A stretch of DNA of 8,173 bases from an uncultured Eubacteriales bacterium (lineage in GTDB: Bacteria; Bacillota; Clostridia; Peptostreptococcales; Anaerovoracaceae): positions 1 through 8,173 of the forward strand of contig CADBSL010000053.1 of the NCBI GenBank assembly GCA_902797345.1, in the 5' to 3' direction. Positions 6,689 through 8,173 of the stretch are shown here, in pieces. A model generated the notes under the pieces. That model had not been told where the DNA came from and searched no databases. It worked only from the letters and a program-made list of their open reading frames with translations. Every line of letters starts with the position of its first letter. The first letter of the stretch is position 1. The translations under genes were made by a program, and so were the position numbers.

Positions 6689-7417
6689 CTATGCCCGGCA
6701 ATAGACCTCGATCGCCGCCGCCGCGAATTCCGCCGTCCCCGATCCGCCGGCCCGGTCGATGTTCTCGGTGAACTCACCTCCGGCCCCATAGGCCTTTCCC
6801 AGCCCGGAAAGGATCTCCCGGGTGCAGGTGTAAAAATGCTCCGTGATGAAGTCCTGCAGCTTCTTCACCAGCGCCTGAGCTTCGGCGGACGCCGGATCCT
6901 TCCCCTGGATCTGCCCGAACTCTCCAAAAATCTCCATCATCCTCCGGCTCAGGTCCGCTTCCTGCTCCTTCGTCCGGTCTCCGGCCTTTTCTTCAAACTC
7001 CTTATACGCAGCCGTATCTCCCCAGGATGCCTTCGCCTGTGCGGCATATTCCTCCAGTTTCCCTGTATCAAATGCTTCAAATTCCACTTCTTTCACCTCC
7101 CGCTCCAGGATCCTGCCCGCAAGAGCGATCAGACCCTCGATATGTTCTTTCTTAAGCTTCAATAGTTCGATCTGCTGTTTCAACGCCTTGTCCCGGTCGA
7201 AGCCCGGGTCACCGACGATCTCCCTGATTTCCTTCAGCTTGAATTCCAGCTCCCGAAACAGCAGGATCTGCTGCAATTTTTCCAGACACGCCTCATCGTA
7301 CAAACGATACCCGGCCTCCGTCACATCCGCCGGCGGAAGCAGCCCGATCCTGTCGTAATACTGCAGGGCGCGGATACTCACCCCTGTCAATTTGCTGACC
7401 TCATGCACGGTCATCAT
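6689..7417 (-). CDS. MerR-family regulator of the TipA type (MerR HTH plus TipAS domain)
   Basis: A 242-residue cytoplasmic transcription activator. Residues 1-70 are the MerR winged helix-turn-helix: VHEVSKLTGVSIRALQYYDR (4-23), IGLLPP, then AGYRLYDE (35-42). A helical dimerisation coil (~76-112) rich in Lys/Glu/Leu follows. The C-terminal ~125 residues have the TipAS look: WGDTAAYKEFEEK (132-144), a long helix, and HFYTCTREILSGLGKAYG (194-211) near the end. TipAS domains bind thiopeptide and other hydrophobic drugs and switch on the regulator's own promoter or efflux genes; the ligand here is unknown. Start: AAGGAGG (7432-7426) is 2 nt from the ATG at 7423 but 8 nt from the one at 7417. Further upstream in-frame codons precede the promoter and are not used. 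No efflux gene is adjacent on this strand; the neighbour is the nitroreductase gene. Confidence 0.9.
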   Translation of the reverse strand: MMTVHEVSKLTGVSIRALQYYDRIGLLPPADVTEAGYRLYDEACLEKLQQILLFRELEFKLKEIREIVGDPGFDRDKALKQQIELLKLKKEHIEGLIALAGRILEREVKEVEFEAFDTGKLEEYAAQAKASWGDTAAYKEFEEKAGDRTKEQEADLSRRMMEIFGEFGQIQGKDPASAEAQALVKKLQDFITEHFYTCTREILSGLGKAYGAGGEFTENIDRAGGSGTAEFAAAAIEVYCRA

Positions 7418-7443
7418 CCTCATCCCCTCCTTCCTGTAAGCAC

Positions 7444-7474
7444 AGTATAAACTATGACGTAACGTCAGAGTCAA
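7444..7474 (-). promoter_or_regulatory. MerR-type promoter with 19-bp spacer and palindromic operator
   Basis: On the minus strand, -35 TTGACT (7474-7469) and -10 TATACT (7449-7444) are separated by exactly 19 nt. The spacer holds the perfect 13-bp palindrome TGACGTAACGTCA (7455-7467), extended by ACT/AGT arms (7451-7453, 7469-7471). An over-long spacer with a central dyad is the hallmark of MerR-regulated promoters, where the bound activator untwists the DNA. It lies directly before the TipA-type gene, so autoregulation is inferred with good confidence. Confidence 0.92.
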
Positions 7475-7578
7475 GGGGTGATCCAAAGAAAATGATCTAA
7501 GCAGATTTCAGCAAAAGCTCCAGCAATCACACAATCTTGCTCAATGCGGGACCAAGTGGTTAAAAAATGGTTAATACG

Positions 7579-7610
7579 AAAAAAACGCTTTCGACTAAAT
7601 CGAAAGCGTT
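7579..7610 (-). terminator. Terminator after the tRNA-fMet 3' fragment
   Basis: Read on the minus strand, stem AACGCTTTCG / CGAAAGCGTT (10 bp, 7-nt loop) followed by a run of seven T counting the last two stem bases. It stands 9 bp beyond the CCA of the tRNA fragment at 7620, as a terminator would after a real tRNA gene. The stretch 7475-7578 before it holds no gene, only a TGGTTAA direct repeat (7557-7563, 7568-7574) of unknown meaning. Confidence 0.85.
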
Positions 7611-7619
7611 GATATTGCA

Positions 7620-7661
<42 letters not shown>

Positions 7662-7677
7662 CCCTTCGGGCCAGCTT

Positions 7678-7731
7678 GCGGTTCCCAAAAGTCCCCTCCG
7701 CTCTCTTTCGTTCGCGGGGACTTTTGACCGC
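7678..7731. repeat. Long imperfect inverted repeat in the tRNA spacer
   Basis: A perfect 10-bp pair AAAAGTCCCC (7687-7696) / GGGGACTTTT (7716-7725) is flanked by outer arms GCGGT (7678-7682) / ACCGC (7727-7731), with a 19-nt loop. It has no T tract beyond the outer arms on either strand and is not placed as a terminator. It lies in the 232-bp gene-free stretch 7662-7893, which is GC-rich with several smaller hairpins, such as TGAGC-CCC-GCTCA at 7789-7801. Its origin is unknown; it may be a small palindromic repeat element. Confidence 0.55.
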
Positions 7732-7796
7732 TGCGCCTCGTCACCCTCCCTTCATCCGCCACCGGCGGCGGTCGGGCTCCGTGCCCAATGAGCCCC

Positions 7797-7817
7797 GCTC
7801 ATCGGCCTCATAACCCG
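7797..7817 (+). other. Inverted fragment of the initiator tRNA (D-arm end and anticodon arm)
   Basis: On the plus strand these 21 bases match the sense strand of the initiator tRNA from the 3' side of the D stem through the anticodon loop, at 20 of 21 positions. The single change is G to C in the anticodon stem. The intact tRNA is on the minus strand, so this piece is inverted. It shares CGGGTTAT/ATAACCCG with the direct fragment ending at 7661. Such a match is very unlikely by chance. Confidence 0.65.
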
Positions 7818-7854
7818 GATGCCATGCCCCAGATCTTCTCCGTTTCCGGGAGAA

Positions 7855-7882
7855 ATAAAAAAAGACGGCCATTTGCCGTCTT
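7855..7882 (-). terminator. Terminator of the tRNA cluster
   Basis: On the minus strand, an 8-bp stem AAGACGGC / GCCGTCTT with a 5-nt loop followed by a T run (TTTTTTTATTTC). It begins 11 bp past the CCA of the intact initiator tRNA, so it ends the Asn-Leu-fMet transcript. Confidence 0.85.
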
Positions 7883-7893
7883 CTTTATTTCTC

Positions 7894-7969
<76 letters not shown>

Positions 7970-7983
7970 ATGTCTGATTAAAT

Positions 7984-8071
7984 TGGTGCCGGGGACCGGG
8001 GTCGAACCGGTACGAGATAAAATCTCACGGGATTTTAAGTCCCGGGCGTCTGCCAATTCCGCCACCCCGGC
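7984..8071 (-). tRNA. tRNA-Leu (anticodon UAA), CCA encoded
   Basis: An 88-nt class II tRNA. The acceptor stem is GCCGGGG / CCCCGGC, the anticodon loop CTTAAAA on a CGGGA/TCCCG stem, the long variable arm (TGAGATTTTATCTCG) pairs with itself, and the T arm is CCGG-TTCGACC-CCGG. It lies 7 bp after tRNA-Asn, consistent with one co-transcribed cluster. Confidence 0.97.
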
Positions 8072-8078
8072 GAAAAAA

Positions 8079-8153
8079 TGGCTCCAAGGGTGGGACTCGA
8101 ACCCACAGCCTATCGGTTAACAGCCGAGTGCTCCGCCATTGAGCTACCTTGGA
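8079..8153 (-). tRNA. tRNA-Asn (anticodon GUU), CCA encoded
   Basis: A 75-nt cloverleaf. The acceptor stem is TCCAAGG / CCTTGGA with discriminator G73 and CCA, the anticodon loop CTGTTAA, and the T arm GTGGG-TTCGAGT-CCCAC. It is the first tRNA of the cluster visible here. The 20 bases up to the window edge hold nothing recognisable, and the cluster probably continues or has its promoter beyond 8173. Confidence 0.97.
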
Positions 8154-8173
8154 ACGCACCGTCCTTTGAGACC

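Noticed and set aside
7557..7574. TGGTTAA direct repeat with 11-bp period as a response-regulator site
   Set aside because: No promoter or gene follows on either strand, only the tRNA-fragment terminator, so the match is best treated as chance in an AT-rich stretch.
7662..7893. CRISPR array or retron-like RNA in the tRNA spacer
   Set aside because: There are no regularly spaced repeats and no reverse transcriptase or cas gene in the window. The hairpins differ from one another in sequence.

Overview
The window looks like a chromosomal segment from a moderately GC-rich Gram-positive anaerobe, most likely a member of the Clostridia (Bacillota). The signs are strong AGGAGG-type ribosome binding sites, lipoproteins with LxxC lipoboxes, a CotH-kinase protein carrying Big2-like and S-layer homology (SLH) domains, a TipA-type MerR regulator, and tRNA genes with encoded CCA. 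No species can be named from the sequence alone. Phage, CRISPR, transposase and toxin genes were not seen.

Left part (1-3500): a partial lipoprotein gene on the minus strand and a 2.9-kb gene on the plus strand diverge from back-to-back sigma-70-type promoters. The large gene encodes a secreted protein built as signal peptide, CotH-like kinase fold, InlB-type B repeat, two Big-like domains and three SLH domains, so it should sit on the cell wall. It ends at a hairpin that it shares with the converging minus-strand pair.

Middle part (3500-5730): a minus-strand pair consists of an uncharacterised protein that appears cut short by an in-frame TAG, and a 43-codon zinc-ribbon mini-protein whose GTG start overlaps the larger gene's apparent ancestral stop. 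Opposite it, a beta-helix lipoprotein gene is preceded by an 11-bp-period direct repeat at its -35 position, the layout of an OmpR/PhoB-family activator site. It ends at a bidirectional terminator.

Right part (5730-7480): two minus-strand genes with separate promoters encode a nitroreductase-like flavoprotein with two nitroreductase-like halves and a TipA-type MerR regulator. The regulator's promoter has the 19-bp spacer with a central perfect palindrome expected for MerR autoregulation.

Far right (7480-8173): a minus-strand tRNA cluster runs Asn(GUU), Leu(UAA), initiator Met(CAU), then a terminator. Beyond it lies about 230 bp of GC-rich, hairpin-rich sequence without genes. That stretch contains an inverted 21-bp piece of the initiator tRNA and ends in an exact 42-bp copy of the initiator tRNA 3' half with its own terminator. 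This tRNA debris, the TAG-interrupted gene with its coupled zinc-ribbon gene, and a palindromic repeat inside the SLH linker are the most unusual items. No complete new defence or mobile system is evident.
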